From Yponomeuta sedellus (Eukaryota > Arthropoda > Insecta > Lepidoptera > Yponomeutidae), in assembly GCA_934045075.1 (NCBI GenBank), contig OW203738.1:5137487-5201486 (forward strand): a stretch of DNA of 64,000 bases, written 5' to 3'. Below are positions 20,323 through 31,983 of this stretch, piece after piece. Position 1 is the stretch's first letter; every line of letters starts with the position of its first letter. Under the pieces are notes generated by a model that saw nothing but the letters and a program-made list of their open reading frames with translations, was not told where the DNA came from and did no database searches. Both the position numbers and the translations under genes were made by a program.

Positions 20323-20930
20323 TTCAAACAAGAAATATAATTTGGCCCAAAATTTATATACCGGTCTCGCGATATGGCACCAGCTCCAAACTATACTTGT
20401 TCAATCCATACGTATTCGTATTGAAAGGTTATTTATATTCGTTTAAATTATTTCACTGTTATCAGTATCAGTGTCGAAGTGTGTTGTGTAGTCAGTTTTT
20501 GTTTTTACTTAAAAAAATATCAGATAAGAACCGTGCTTAGCATGATGGAGGTGTCCCAGTGAAACGGAGCATTAGGTCTCGCCCCCAGACACTTTACGAG
20601 TGAAACATATTAAGGGCTGGAACCGGCAAAATCTCTGACGAAGATATTTTTCACAAATGTTTACACAGGTGTCCTACTTATGGCCTGTTTGAACTCTGGG
20701 CTTTGACGCAGGTGCTTCGCGTCCCATTCGTCAGCTAAAATGACGTAATTTACTCCGAAGTTGACACTTACAATATTCTGTTTATTAGGCATGTAAAAAG
20801 AGTAACAATCTTAGTATAACATAATACTGTAGTATATGCTTGTTTTAAGCTAGGTTAGCACCCAAAGTATATATGCACTTTAAAATTTATAGACAAACTG
20901 AATAAGGTTCCTCTAATAGTGCATTTTATC
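20323..20930. other. No recognised feature
   Basis: Nothing identified beyond unassigned spacer sequence. Confidence 0.4.
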
Positions 20931-21062
20931 ATCATCATCATCATCAGCCATTTGACGCCCATGGCAGGACATAGGACATAGGCTTCCCTCATGGTTTTCC
21001 AAGCTTTACGGTCTGTGCTGTCCGCATCCAGCGACTCCCCGCCACGGTAACCAGGGACCCAA
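20931..21062 (-). mobile_element. LINE tail with (ATG)n end
   Basis: CATCATCATCATCATCAG followed by GCAGGACATAGG and CTCATGGTTTTCCAAGC. The same module is at 31175-31295 (minus) and 37770-37890 (plus), where it ends in ATGATGATGATG. This is a LINE 3' end. Confidence 0.65.
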
Positions 21063-21734
21063 TAATTCTCACTTCATAAGCAAATAAGTCGGATACGACT
21101 CTAAGGCATATGACTTAAAGTGAATTCTACATAAAAAGTCGAGTGACAGCGAAAATATGTATTTTCAGAAGCCATGCTACATTAAATTTGAAATTAAAAT
21201 AAAAAAATAGAATAGAAAAATAGAAGATATTTGTTAAAATATTAAGACAAAGGCTACGCGTGCGTAAAACAAAGGTTGCACACGCGACGACGGATTTCCA
21301 AAACCTTTAATTTACTACTCTTTCACGAAGAACGTAATTTTGAAATTATTGCGATGCAGTCACTTATTATGTGAAACAAGGTTGTGGAATTTCTGCAATT
21401 CAGAGATTAAACATTTTAAAACATTGGCCGGAAGAAGAACACCGTTTTCGCGACTCTGACTTCGGTCGTCTGACCATGTTTTTTTGTCGGCTCAATGTTT
21501 GACCCGTTAATGTACGTACATAAACAATGCTTAAACAAGGTTCGTTTAGAAGGTGTATTTTATTTCAAAGGATTTTTACAGGCTAACGTGGACTGTCCTG
21601 ACGTAATAACGAAATACCAAAGTTGGAAAATGTGCCTACAATGTTATAAGTAATGCAGAACAATTCACCGGTTTTTCATTAAATTTCATGCAGCTTATGT
21701 CTGGCTAAAAACATTAATAGCATTAACATGTGAA
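21063..21734. other. No recognised feature
   Basis: AT-rich spacer; nothing identified. Confidence 0.4.
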
Positions 21735-21875
21735 AATTACTTTGTTAAATTCCCCCAAAAATCCCAGAAGCACCATGCGGTTAGTTAATGCACCGCCCTC
21801 CCTCCCACTTTATCCCTAACCTAACCTAACCGCATGGTGCTTCTGGGTTTTTTGGCGGAATTAAACAATGTAATT
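21735..21875. mobile_element. 141-bp fold-back element
   Basis: Two arms of about 49 bp are inverse copies with a few mismatches, both containing CAGAAGCACCATGCGG. The loop holds CCTAACCTAACCTAACC, three units identical to the insect telomere repeat read on the C strand. It is probably a small MITE. Confidence 0.75.
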
Positions 21876-22459
21876 ATCACATTCTAATGCTATTATGGAT
21901 TTCTGCAAAGTAACACTGTCTCTGTTAATTAAGGACTTTTAAAAGGCTAAGTTACGAGTTTTTTTTATTTTCTTCAAAATGATCTAGTATTTGAAATGGA
22001 CACCTAGTTTGAATTGTAACGTTCACTAAGCTGCAGCTTCTGCGCTACTTTGAATAAAACCTTTTTCATTTCATTTCATAACGCCTGTCCGTACAAAAAC
22101 AAAACTGTTTTGTGTTGGCACCTGAAAGAGAAATTCCCATAAAAAAACGTTGTTTGGTTTCCTTCTTCTTCCCGTACCTATAATGGATCCACTAATGGAG
22201 GTTGGCTGTCAGCTCCCCATATTCTTCTTTGTTTCTTGCCAAGCGAAACAGGTCTTTGACGCTGGCTAGATCCGTCTACTCCCGTTTCTGAACCAGGACT
22301 TTCTTCTTCTCGAAACACTCTTCCTTCCCTCGATCTTGCCCATCATTATAACTTGAAGAAGTCGGCACCTATCATGTCGCCAAACATCTTCTTTTACAAA
22401 CAACTTTTATTTTATTTATTAGGCATTCGAAATGGATAAGAAGTATGTAGTGTTACTTT
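21876..22459. other. No recognised feature
   Basis: Spacer. A short segment near 22180-22330 (GGATCCACTAATGGAGG, GGCTGTCAGCTCCCC) looks like part of a LINE but I cannot place it. Confidence 0.35.
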
Positions 22460-22800
22460 GAATGACAGGATACGCAATAGTCTGATTAGAGAACGTTGTG
22501 GACTGAAAGAGGACTACTGAGAAAGGGATGTTGCGTTGGTTTGGACATGTGAAGAGGATGAAGGGAGAAAGATTGACGAAACTACTTTAAATTGCGAATG
22601 TAAGTGGAACGGCTGGTAACCGACGCCCAGGCGGACATACATCGACCAAATGGGGATGTATTAGCAAAGGGGAAGATAAAAAGTACCCGGACCCGGCGTG
22701 CGTGCATGCAATGACTTATGAACGTTGATGAAGCGAAGGTGATCTGTCAGGATCGTGGCCAGTGGCAGTCTCTGGTCTGTGCCTACCACTCTGGGATACA
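22460..22800 (+). pseudogene. LINE ORF2 C-terminal fragment, decayed
   Basis: The conceptual translation includes MLRWFGHVKRMKGERLTK, GTAGNRRPRRTYIDQMG and MNVDEAK, the ending of a widespread insect LINE reverse transcriptase. Stop codons interrupt it (after LTKLL and after RRACMQ). Confidence 0.75.
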
Positions 22801-22807
22801 GGAGTTT

Positions 22808-23432
22808 CTCGCGGTAAATCGATTTTCCCATGGGAATAAGATATTTCCCAGCAGTAAAACGTAGCCTTTGTGTTATTCCAGGGTGTCAGCTAACTCTTTA
22901 CTAAATTTTATTACAATCTCTCCAGCCATTTCGACGTGAAGAAGTAACAAACATATGGTAGATAGCCAGTGTCGGCTAGGTCTACCTCACGATGGGCTGG
23001 TTGAGAGAGCGGAATGGGAGGTGAAGTGAATGGACTTACTTGGTGATGGTGGATGATGGCTCGCTTTAGCTGTTGGGCAGATGATGAGCGGTGATGGATG
23101 AGCTGATGCGTCCAGCGCACGGAGAACACTCCTGCACTGTTCACTTATAGTCTAATATTGTCAATATATTGTTCTTTGAGCTGATAAAGTTTCTTGGTCA
23201 CCAAAATGTCTATCACTTCACGAGAATTCGAGCACTTATCACGCGCGTATGTCACCGTGCAAATGTGTGTGCAGATGGCTGGATAAATTAGTAGCGAGCG
23301 AGCGGCACGACCGACGGCACCGAAGCGACCAGAATAATGAACAATCAGTGACCACAGATTCATGATTACGTCGCGCGATCGATTCTCGCGCGAACTACAT
23401 ACATAAACAACTTTCGCCTTTATAATACTAAG
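22808..23432 (-). mobile_element. Helitron-like element, interrupted by an insertion
   Basis: The minus-strand 3' part (22808-22955) shows GGGAAATATCTTATTCCCAT and ATGTTTGTTACTTCTTCACG; the 5' part (23401-23432) shows TTATAAAGGCGAAAGTTG. Between them lies 445 bp of foreign DNA. Compared with the copies at 20107 and 34438, the order fits a single element split in two. Confidence 0.65.
22956..23400 (-). mobile_element. Possible solo LTR inside a Helitron-like element
   Basis: Inserted DNA with a candidate 5-bp duplication ACATA (22951-22955 and 23401-23405). On the minus strand it starts close to TGTAGTTCGCGCGAG and ends CTATCTACCA, near the TG...CA pattern of LTRs, and it is GC-richer than its surroundings. 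No TATA box or polyadenylation signal is clear, so another insertion type is possible. Confidence 0.45.
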
Positions 23433-23910
23433 TAGTTTGATGTGATTTTCTAGTTTCAGGCTAGATTTACAGCCAAAGTACATATTGTACGAGTACACAC
23501 ACATAGACAAACTACGATAGTCCTTATATTTAAGAGCAACACAGACAAGCATAACATAATACTATAGACACACATAAAAAAAATCTTTAAGTAAATTGAT
23601 TTTAAAAAGAAATCATAGCGCTACTACGCAATGAGGCTATATTTTATTTTTGATAAGTTTATCAACAAACGAAACGTCCTGCGCGTACGCCGACTGTTTG
23701 CTACCGGCCTTTGCTGCACTTATGCCGGCGTGCGCTCTTGACACAAACAACACATAATTATTTCACTTTCTTCTAAAGTTAAAAATTCCTTTAAAAGCAA
23801 AATTATCCGTACCCAGAAAAACATGACTGTTACATTTACATTTCTTATTCGATTCAGTTTTAATGCTTTGCTTTGTCTAAGATAGTCGGTGTTTTAGCTT
23901 GATAATTTTG

Positions 23911-24076
23911 AAAACCTATTTAGAGGCTAAAAATCCACCCATGCCGGGATTGATTTTTGATTCGAACCCGCGACCTCTGGCTATCCGTGCCAGCGCTCTA
24001 TCCAACTGAGCTAATGGGCCACTCACCGGCATCAGTGAAATTTCGAACCTCTTTACACTATTCTCTGTATAACGTA
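23911..24076 (-). mobile_element. SINE-T, 166-bp copy with 12-bp duplication
   Basis: TTGATAATTTTG occurs at 23899-23910 and 24077-24088. On the minus strand it begins ACGTTATACAGAGAATAG, contains one tRNA-like head (AGCTCAGTTGGATAGAGC, GGTCGCGGGTTCGAATC) and ends TAGAGGCT-type tail into the duplication. A small insertion (TGATTTTTGATTCG) disturbs the T arm. Confidence 0.9.
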
Positions 24077-24209
24077 TTGATAATTTTGGTTCCTTTTTTT
24101 ATTTGTTCTCTTTTGGTATTTTCCATAGCACAAGCAACAACTTTATTTGAGTAAGCGGAGGATGATGTCGTGAGTGATATATTTACTAATACTTAGTATC
24201 GTTTATTTT

Positions 24210-24390
24210 AAAAACCTATTTAGAGGCTAAAAATTTCACCCATGCCGGGATTCGAACCCGCAACCTCTGGCTATTCGTACCAGAGGTTGCGGGTTCGAAT
24301 CCCAGCATGGGTGAAATTTTTAGCCTCTAAATAGGTTTTTGAATTTGTTCCTTAACACGGGTTAGTGCATTAAAAATAAAAATAGTGTAA
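24210..24390. mobile_element. SINE-T hairpin copy with 11-bp duplication
   Basis: TCGTTTATTTT occurs at 24199-24209 and 24391-24401. The first 134 bases form a near-perfect hairpin: AACCTATTTAGAGGCTAA, CATGCCGGGATTCGAACC and CAACCTCTGGCTA, then the reverse complement of all three. The tail CACGGGTTAGTGCATTAAA follows on the plus strand. A palindrome that is itself bracketed by a target duplication appears to have been inserted as such. Confidence 0.9.
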
Positions 24391-24424
24391 TCGTTTATTT
24401 TGTTTTATTCATAGTATACTTATT

Positions 24425-24551
24425 CAACCCGCATGCCCAGCGTGGGGATTATAGGCATTACCCCCTAATGATGGCACAACCTTGCACTCATTAGGGGAGG
24501 GCTATGTCCAGCAGTGGACTAATATAGCCTGAAGAAGAAGAAGAAGAAGAT
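24425..24551 (+). mobile_element. LINE 3'-tail copy
   Basis: CCCGCATGCCCAGCGTGGGG, ATTACCCCCTAATGATGGC and GGCTATGTCCAGCAGTGGAC lead to AGCCTGAAGAAGAAGAAG. Confidence 0.8.
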
Positions 24552-26069
24552 ACTTATTCATAGAATATCACTGTTTGTGGTCTAAAATAAAATCAAGTCA
24601 ACGTTTTTTGACCCAAAACATCGATTTGTGTCTCTTTACATATTGGGAAAGTTTCACTGCAATCCGGCATGTCGTTTTTAAATTTTAAATTATTTTTTTA
24701 TAAAATTCCCACACAAATTAAGCGTAGTTTCAGACTGTTATATATACTGCTATAATTCATTAGAAATAGTGTGAAGCAGACTTTTGTACTTTAAGCTGAT
24801 TTCCGTGCGAGGAGTTTTTCCAACTGTGTTAAGTTATTGTTCTGTTTATTCGTTAACTGCTAGATCAACGAAGCAGTCTGCATTGTATTCGCCTTAAGAG
24901 ATTTCATACGCCATTTGGTGATTAAATGTATGCAATAACATAAATTAAGTGGCCACATAAAAGTTTTCATATTATATAAAGTTTTCATATAGCAACTGTG
25001 ACGTTACGGTGGAAGTTATGGTTGCTTGATGTTAAATGTTTATGATCTCTCATAAAACAGATTATGAAATGCGAAGAAGACACAAGAAGATTATTTAGTA
25101 TGTATGTAGATTGTAGTAACAATGTATTTGAATACCTTTTTATATTTTTCGTACTACATTATATACGTATGTGTATTTAAATTACATTTCGTATTAATTA
25201 GTTAATCTATTTAATGTTATAAATCACTCCGACATTACATTGTTTACTAGCCCTTCTACTGTCCGTATCATCGTAGGTAATCTGGAAGAAAATACTATAG
25301 ATAGTATTTTCTTCCGTATTAAGATAGTATTAAGCTCACGTTCGTACAAATTTGTTTTAGTGCAATAAAGTTTTTTTATTGATTCCTTCATGCCATCAAC
25401 AGATAGACAGTTACAAACGAGTACTCTTTTCCGTTATAATACGCGAGATTTTAAAACAAAAGCGTCAACGCTTATTTCAGTTGTCTTTACACAAAGTTTT
25501 GAAACGTTTACTTTTGTTAGGTACTGAATAGCTCGAATGTGACATTACTTCTAATCCGCTACTTGACTCGTATCAAATTTGACGCGATAAATAAAAATCT
25601 CCCTTAGTATTTAACGTAAGAAACTGAAATATACTGACTTTGCTAAGTAAGTAGGTAGGATGGCTGCCAAATTTGCAAGTTAAAAAAATATTTTTCGCAT
25701 TTAATTCGGAACGGTGAATACGCTATCCGCCATATTGAAAGCATCTTTGGTTTGGATACAAACATCTGTCAGCCAGAGCAAGTGGCCATTGATTATTATA
25801 GGACTTACAGCAAAGTGATCTTCACATAATTACACCCGAGTTTCAGTCGATAAAATATGGCAGTGTCTTTTGGCAAGTTTGAGCTAACTTTATCGTATGT
25901 TTATTTCACTAGGTACACGAATCCACAACTTTCCGCGGTTCTTTATTGACATGTTTTTGCACTCTCGAACAATGCAGTAATGATATTGCTATATTTTGCA
26001 TGTAAACTCGATGAAATCATGGTTGCGTTGTTGTTATTTCACTATGCTTACAGATCACTCACAGATGCA
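24552..26069. other. AT-rich stretch with a small hairpin
   Basis: No gene identified. At 25285-25315 GGAAGAAAATACTAT is followed by its inverse copy, a possible stem-loop. Confidence 0.45.
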
Positions 26070-26374
26070 GAGTGCTTAGTGAGAGTTTTTTAACTACTCG
26101 ATCGCGTTAACGTAAACTCATATTTATATGGCATCGAGGAAGCGCCACCTAGCGACAAGTATGGAAATTAAAATTGCTGAGTGCGAGTTGTAATGTTACG
26201 TTGAGAAGTGAACACGTTTACCAGCCAAAACACGAATAAACGCGAGTGCGAGTTATACTGTGACAGCGTTTTGCCAGTTCGAACAGTTAATTTACTCATA
26301 CTCACTACTCAATGCTCGATTAACGCGGTAGTAAAGTTATTCGATTGGATCTGTCAAACTCGCCCTAAGCACTC
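26070..26374 (-). mobile_element. Inverted-repeat element A, third copy
   Basis: Same family as the split copy at 3071/8205 and the intact copy at 33601, in opposite orientation. Ends are GAGTGCTTAGTGAGAG and CTCGCCCTAAGCACTC. Internal landmarks ACACGTTTACCAGCCAAAAC and GCTCGATTAACGCGGTAG are shared. Confidence 0.85.
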
Positions 26375-27186
26375 AGCATGTCAAACTTTGTTTACAAGTC
26401 TTCAGGACTTTAAGCCATAGACAAAAATGGCTGGCCGCATTTATGACTGTTTAGCAAAGCGAAGCTTTAAAATAATTTTTTTGTTGCTTTTAGGTCCTCA
26501 AAAGTATACTTAAATGTTTGTTGGTCTAATGGAAGAGATATTTACCATTTAAGACTTACTTAAAAAGAGAGTCAAATAGCGGATTGTTTCCGAATACAGT
26601 AGGTACCAATCAAAAGTATCATTACGGTCAATGTATAATTCAACTCCAATTGACTGCCTGTTCATCTTGTGGTTTATACGATTGAGTACTTAGCCAGAGG
26701 ACGTAGGTTCTTTAAGATCACTCTGGCATTCGGGGCTTCGATCAATTCGACTTCGGAAACCATATAAGTAGGTTAATTTTTCTTCGGTTTCTTCTTTCTT
26801 AATTCAAAAGTTTCTAATTTTAATTTTCAGCCACATTAATAACTTAACTTAATTACGGCAAATTTCACCGTATACCTGAATAACCTGTCATAGCGTTTGA
26901 CCGTGTAATTAACAAACGCTGAACTCTTGTTTGTTATGGTATATTACTAACACAGCTTTGGGGCATCCACAAATTCGAAGGAGGGAGCGTAAGGCGTTAC
27001 GGTCGGGACCATACGGTGGGGGAAAGGATTCGGCTCTAAAATATCGTGACGTAATGCCTGAAGCCGTCACGTTTAGGAGTTACGTCACGGTTATGTTATT
27101 GGAATCATTTGCTAAAACCGCATGCAACGAAAATTATGTCGCCTCGGCGAACGCAGTCACTTTTGAACTACGTGTCATATGCAGTT
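26375..27186. other. No recognised feature
   Basis: Open frame 26931-27206 has no recognisable domain. Two copies of a GTGACGTAA-like / TTACGTCAC pair lie near 27045 and 27080. Nothing else identified. Confidence 0.4.
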
Positions 27187-27300
27187 CGATATCAACCCAC
27201 TGCTAGGGAACGGGTCTCTTCCTGCATCGCAGGATGGTTAGGCCATACACCACCATTGGCGCCAAGTCCAGGTTGGTGAAGGATTGTAAGACAGCTAGCG
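27187..27300 (-). mobile_element. 5S-headed SINE, 3' fragment, minus strand
   Basis: CGATATCAACCCACTGCTAG, CTTCCTGCATCGCAGGA and GGCGCCAAGTCCAGGTTGG are the reverse complement of the family's 3' end. The copy is 5'-truncated near 27300. Confidence 0.8.
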
Positions 27301-27364
27301 GCACAAACCCAGAAAATCTGAAAAAAGGCTACTTTGCTCTACTTAATTACAAATAACTTCACTG

Positions 27365-27690
27365 ATGCGCTCGTGGCCTAGTCGAATCGAGTGATTAGAA
27401 TCAATCACTCAAGTTAAACAAAAACAGACGCGATCAGGTGCTCGATGGGTGACCGTCCCGTGACTACCGCTAGTGGCATTTTTTCCGTGCTTTGCACGGC
27501 ACTTTAAGCCGTTGGTGCCGGCTGTCATGTAATGACAGTCGTTAAGCCATGTCAGATGCCCTATGGGCGGCTTGACAACTTCTGACAGTTAGGCCTGCCA
27601 CTACCTTACAATCCTCCACCAACCCGGACTTGGCCTCCGTGTTGGAGTATGGACGTTCCCTAGCAGTGGGTTCATACAAACGGTATCAAT
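27365..27690 (+). mobile_element. 5S-headed SINE copy
   Basis: Begins GCGCTCGTGGCCTAGTCG, retains CACTCAAGTTAAACAAAAAC and GATGGGTGACCGTCCCGTG from the 5S-like head, and ends near CATACAAACGGTATCAA. Part of the 3' tail is deleted (GGAGTATGGACGTTCCC). Confidence 0.8.
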
Positions 27691-28125
27691 AGGATCATTT
27701 TAAGGGTTTTTTTATAAATTGAATGTATTTAGACTGCAGTGGAATGGCCGCAGAATCTTTTGCAGCGGTGTTTTTGGGTCACGATGGCATTGGCCCTTCC
27801 GGGCTCGCACACCACACATCCTACAAATCGTATCAGCGTAATAAATCCACGGAATTTCTCAGTGTAGGAAATAGCTTCCTCTTCGTATTTTATTGGTTTC
27901 GTTCTGTGTAGGCGTGAGGAGCTCACGGTGCGCTGCTATACGGGTTGAATAGCACTGCAGTAACACTCGTACAACTAATATTATTAAAATCTCATGTCAC
28001 AGTGTTTGGTTTTGGACTTCTCCGGAAAATGGGCTTCACCGATTTTATCAATTTATTTAATATACAATTAATATAGCAAAACGACAGCTTTATATTATTA
28101 TATACTTATATATATATATATATAT

Positions 28126-28161
28126 ATTGTGTTTTATGAGTAATAAAATTATTTGAATCAT

Positions 28162-28207
<46 letters not shown>

Positions 28208-28243
28208 ATGATTCAAATAATTTTATTACTCATAAAACACAAT
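28126..28243. repeat. Perfect 118-bp palindrome with (TA)n centre
   Basis: ATTGTGTTTTATGAGTAATA at the left end is matched exactly in reverse complement at the right end, and pairing continues through TTATTTGAATCATTATTA to a TA-repeat centre. Cruciform-prone. Confidence 0.95.
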
Positions 28244-29166
28244 TTTTTTTAATTAACGAAACTCAAGTCTGATATGTGTAGAAGAAGCTTACAAAGTAAT
28301 TTCACTCTTAATTTTTTTTTAAGTTTTCAATTAATTAACAGAGCTTTTAACTTCAAAGTTATTACTCAAAATTGCGTTGAACACTAGACACAATAGTCCC
28401 TTAAATACATTTTTGTTATTGATGTTCTGTTCATTACCAGAAACCTTTGTCTTCTAAGTAATCCTTGATGTTATAGTAATCTCTTCTGCACAGAGTATGC
28501 TTAACACATATTTTTTAAACCGTGGCGGAGGTGTTTTGTTGCGTATTTCACCCCCTTGTGGGTTGAATTTAACAAAAATTCTTTCTTGTCATATGAGGAA
28601 TACGAGTGCCAACTTTCAATTTTCTATCCTTAAGGCTTTGGCCTGTGCAATGATGCATCAATCAATTTTGCCTTTTATATATTCACAAGATAATTGTATC
28701 TGAATACTGTAACAATAAAAAATATGATTGCCGTGGCGGAGGAAAACACAGTGAGGAAACCTGCGTGTCTCTGAACTGTTCATATACCTCGCCGCCAACT
28801 GAAACTGCCAACCCACCGTGATTAACCCGTACCTACTCTATCTCTCTCTCTCTCTCTCTGAGAGAAGGCTACATAAAAATAAACAAACCAAAACCAGCAG
28901 AGTGCGTGTCGGGTTCTGGAGAAAAAGGGGATTTTATCTGCTTTACAGAACTAACAACTTCTTGAAAGTAATTTTCAACGGATTTCGTACAAAGTTTTCG
29001 TTTTCTAAGCTGGTCACCTAATAATTGTTAACGTATAAAGCCTACTTAAACGTGATATATTTTCTTTTAACTTCATTATAATTTACGTATTATACGTGCC
29101 CCGAATTACTTTACGTTTCTACAGTCAACCGTTTACCGGGAGACTTTAGCCCAACTTAAACAAAAT
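28244..29166. other. Spacer with a (CT)n run and a SINE remnant
   Basis: A CT dinucleotide run lies at about 28840-28858. AACACAGTGAGGAAACCTGC near 28744 resembles the body of the GGTGGTAG SINE. Open frames show no domains. Confidence 0.5.
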
Positions 29167-29322
29167 GTACGTAATACAGAGGATAGTTTAAAGAGGTTCG
29201 AAATTTCACTGGTGCCGGTGAGTCACCCATTAGCTCAGTTGGAAAGAGCGCTGGCACGGATAGCCAGAGGTTGCGGGTTTGAATCCCGGCATGGGTGTAA
29301 TTTTTAGCCTCTAAATAGGTTT
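29167..29322 (+). mobile_element. SINE-T, single-head copy
   Basis: Runs from GTACGTAATACAGAGGATAG through the head (TTAGCTCAGTTGGAAAGAGC, GGTTGCGGGTTTGAATCCC) to TAGCCTCTAAATAGGTTTTT. A clear duplication was not found. Confidence 0.85.
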
Positions 29323-30250
29323 TTATGATATAATATTTTGCAAACCCTTAGATAAAAAACGGTCTTTCTACACCTTTTTTTTAAACAACCGATATTTTCT
29401 TTAGTGGTGTTTGTTTTGACTAAGTAGTCAAAACAAACATTGAATATCTATTTTCTGTGTAAAGGTACCTACACTAACATTTTTTTATTTATTATCTTGT
29501 TGTACCGTTTTATTGGTTTGATTTACATCTATGTCTATGTCAAATTGCAGCATTCTAGTATCAATCGCCTCTTAGCTAGGCCGCGGACAGACAGACAGAC
29601 ATAATACTTATTGACGGACGTGGCAAAACTAAGTTCCTTGTCGACTAAGGAACCCTAAGAGGTCTTGTCATTCGAGGAAATTCTCCCTAGCTCGTCTTTA
29701 GCCACGTCTTTTGAGCTTATTGGAGCTATCTTAGGAGCTGATCTTTTGTGACACTTTTCCATTCAGAGGATTTCACTCGAATTGAAGCAAGTAGGTTAAC
29801 ACGATGGACAGGAAATGAATGTGCCTCGGCACGTGCCGGCGCGGTAACAGTAGCTAAATAAATGTCTACTTCTGACCGGAGGGCGATTGTCTAATTTCTT
29901 TTTATTTATTTATTTTTGGGAAACTTGCAGCTTACATAGTTATACGTTTCTTAGTGTAAGGTATAAGCTAAAAATAAGTTTCCGCACTATGGTAGTAACT
30001 AAGTAAAAAAGATGTGCAAGGTAATATACAATGAGTTAAAATTACACTACAACACCGAGGACGCGTCCTTGCGGGCTCGTAAATTGGAAAAGGTATGTAC
30101 ACCACTGACATATTACTAGGTAACTCGATATATTCGAGGATAATACACCTTGTTCATGCGTACGAAAGGGTACCGAAATTATTTGTGATGATATTTTGCC
30201 TTACTGTGGTTATGTTTAATTGAACGTGATGTGTTAATTTGTTCCAATAA
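29323..30250. other. Spacer with small repeats
   Basis: A stem-loop (GTTTGTTTTGACTA and inverse) lies at 29409-29439, and a fragment of the GGGTTCCGTA-type repeat (ACAGACAGACAGAC ... GGAACCCTAAG) at 29585-29660. No gene recognised. Confidence 0.45.
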
Positions 30251-30254
30251 ATGT

Positions 30255-30312
30255 CTTTCTTTCTTTCTTCTTTCTTTCTTTCCTTCCTTCCTTGCTTCCT
30301 TCCTTCCTCAGA
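30255..30312 (+). repeat. TTTC/TTCC microsatellite
   Basis: Tetranucleotide run changing from CTTT to CTTC units, with a few interruptions. Confidence 0.8.
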
Positions 30313-31174
30313 TCCAGGCAGGGCCAGCTACTGTAAAGCTCCTGGGTAGACATAAAGATGCGACGTTGTTTGTATAGATCTCCGTCGGAACAGGAATTCT
30401 GCATCTTAAGATAGAACTCCCCACTTTTCAGATTAATCCTGGATCGGGCAGCACTTCCGCGTGGACGGCTTAGCGATTTCCATACTCTCCACTGCCTAAA
30501 ATGATCCCGCTGACTGTATAAAGTAAAAGATAGATAGGAAGGTGCAGACGCCTTATATAGGAGTCTGCACCTTCGATCTACGTCGTCGAAGTTCCACCTT
30601 TGTGTCTCCGTCGAGTGGTTTGAAAGTTGCGAAACTTTTCCAGGACTTTAGCTGCTGCTGCGTTAGGGCTTGGCCATGCAGAAAGGACGCGTCCTCTTTC
30701 TAATGAGGCCTTTTAAGCGACTTTGAAATTTAAAATTGTACCTCCTTTGATCGATAGATGGCGCTGACGCAAACCCTATCTGAATAAAGGACGGCCAATC
30801 TACCAGCCACTAAAGAAACCTGTCTGCACAGCGGTCGGTATGCAGTGAGGTTTCATTGGTTTCTGGTCATTCATATAAAAATCTACTCTATGGTTTTCCT
30901 TGCCCCTTGCTCCTTGCCGTTCCTAGACGGAGTTGCGTACAGCGCCATCTATTTTTTTGTGCATGTAGTAACAACATAAAATTTAGGTACTTAATCTACA
31001 AGCGGGCGAAAACCATATGATGTTTATCTGACGCTATTATCACTCAATTAGGTAACATTCAATTATTTTAACATAACATAACAATTATATTAACCTAAAT
31101 ACATTGATTTTAGTAACCTCTTACATTTTTAAGGCGTCTTCTGTATACTTTCTAAGGTATCATACTTTATTTAA
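30313..31174. other. No recognised gene
   Basis: A stem-loop (GAAGGTGCAGAC and inverse) lies at 30538-30580. Otherwise unassigned. Confidence 0.4.
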
Positions 31175-31296
31175 TTCATCATCATCAGACCATTTAACGC
31201 CCACTCTGCAGGACATAGGCCTCCCTCATGGTTTTCCAAGCTTCACGGTCTTGTGCCGTCCGCAACCAGCGACTCCCCGCCACCGTAATCAGGTGG
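31175..31296 (-). mobile_element. LINE tail with (ATG)n end
   Basis: TCATCATCATCAGACC, GCAGGACATAGGCCTCCC and CCAGCGACTCCCCGCCACC match the modules at 20931 and 37770. Confidence 0.65.
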
Positions 31297-31976
31297 TCAG
31301 TCAATTAATTTTATTGATTTTGGCATACCCAACTGACAGCCGCCAAAAAACTGACCTGAAAAAGGTTCGTTCACTTTCACACCAAATGTACTGAAGGGCG
31401 GGGACGTAGCTCATGCAGAAAGGAAGAGACAAGGGCGCGGATTCTATACAAAGTGTCGCGTCTTTTCCGCGCCCGCTTTTCACGTCCGTCCTGTGTGCCG
31501 CAGCCTTTAGCAGGGTAGTGCATCGGTGGTCGTTTCGCTTGTCTCCGTTACTGGAAACTAGAATGACTTTGGAGCAATGTTTCTTTTCGGTAACTTCACG
31601 TCCTTTCTGCTAATTTTCAGTCCTGTAAAACTGACTTCGAAGACAGAGGATAAAACATAAAAAAATATTTTAACCTCTTACTAATGAAACATACATTTTT
31701 CCCATTTCATAAACGTATGATAAGCCTGGATTTTTTAGTTTTAGTATTTAAACTAATAAAAACTTGGTTATTGGCACACAAAATGTTTCATATTGACTGT
31801 CAGGAGTTTACCGTTGGTCCCCACACTAGACGGTAAGGTTGTGATGAATTGACAGTGTTCAAAGTTGGTTGAAAGTTGGCGACTGATACATACTCAAAGG
31901 AGGGTCGATTGGTGATCGGATGCACTCGTGTTAATGTAGTCTTTAGCCTTGACCTTGAAAAGTACAATAGAATAAA
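31297..31976. other. No recognised feature
   Basis: Short open frames only; nothing identified. Confidence 0.4.
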
Positions 31977-31983
31977 AGAAGAG

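Noticed and set aside
23145..23552. 135-codon minus-strand frame
   Set aside because: It overlaps the edge of the split Helitron-like element and the inserted LTR-like DNA, so it crosses two unrelated sequences.
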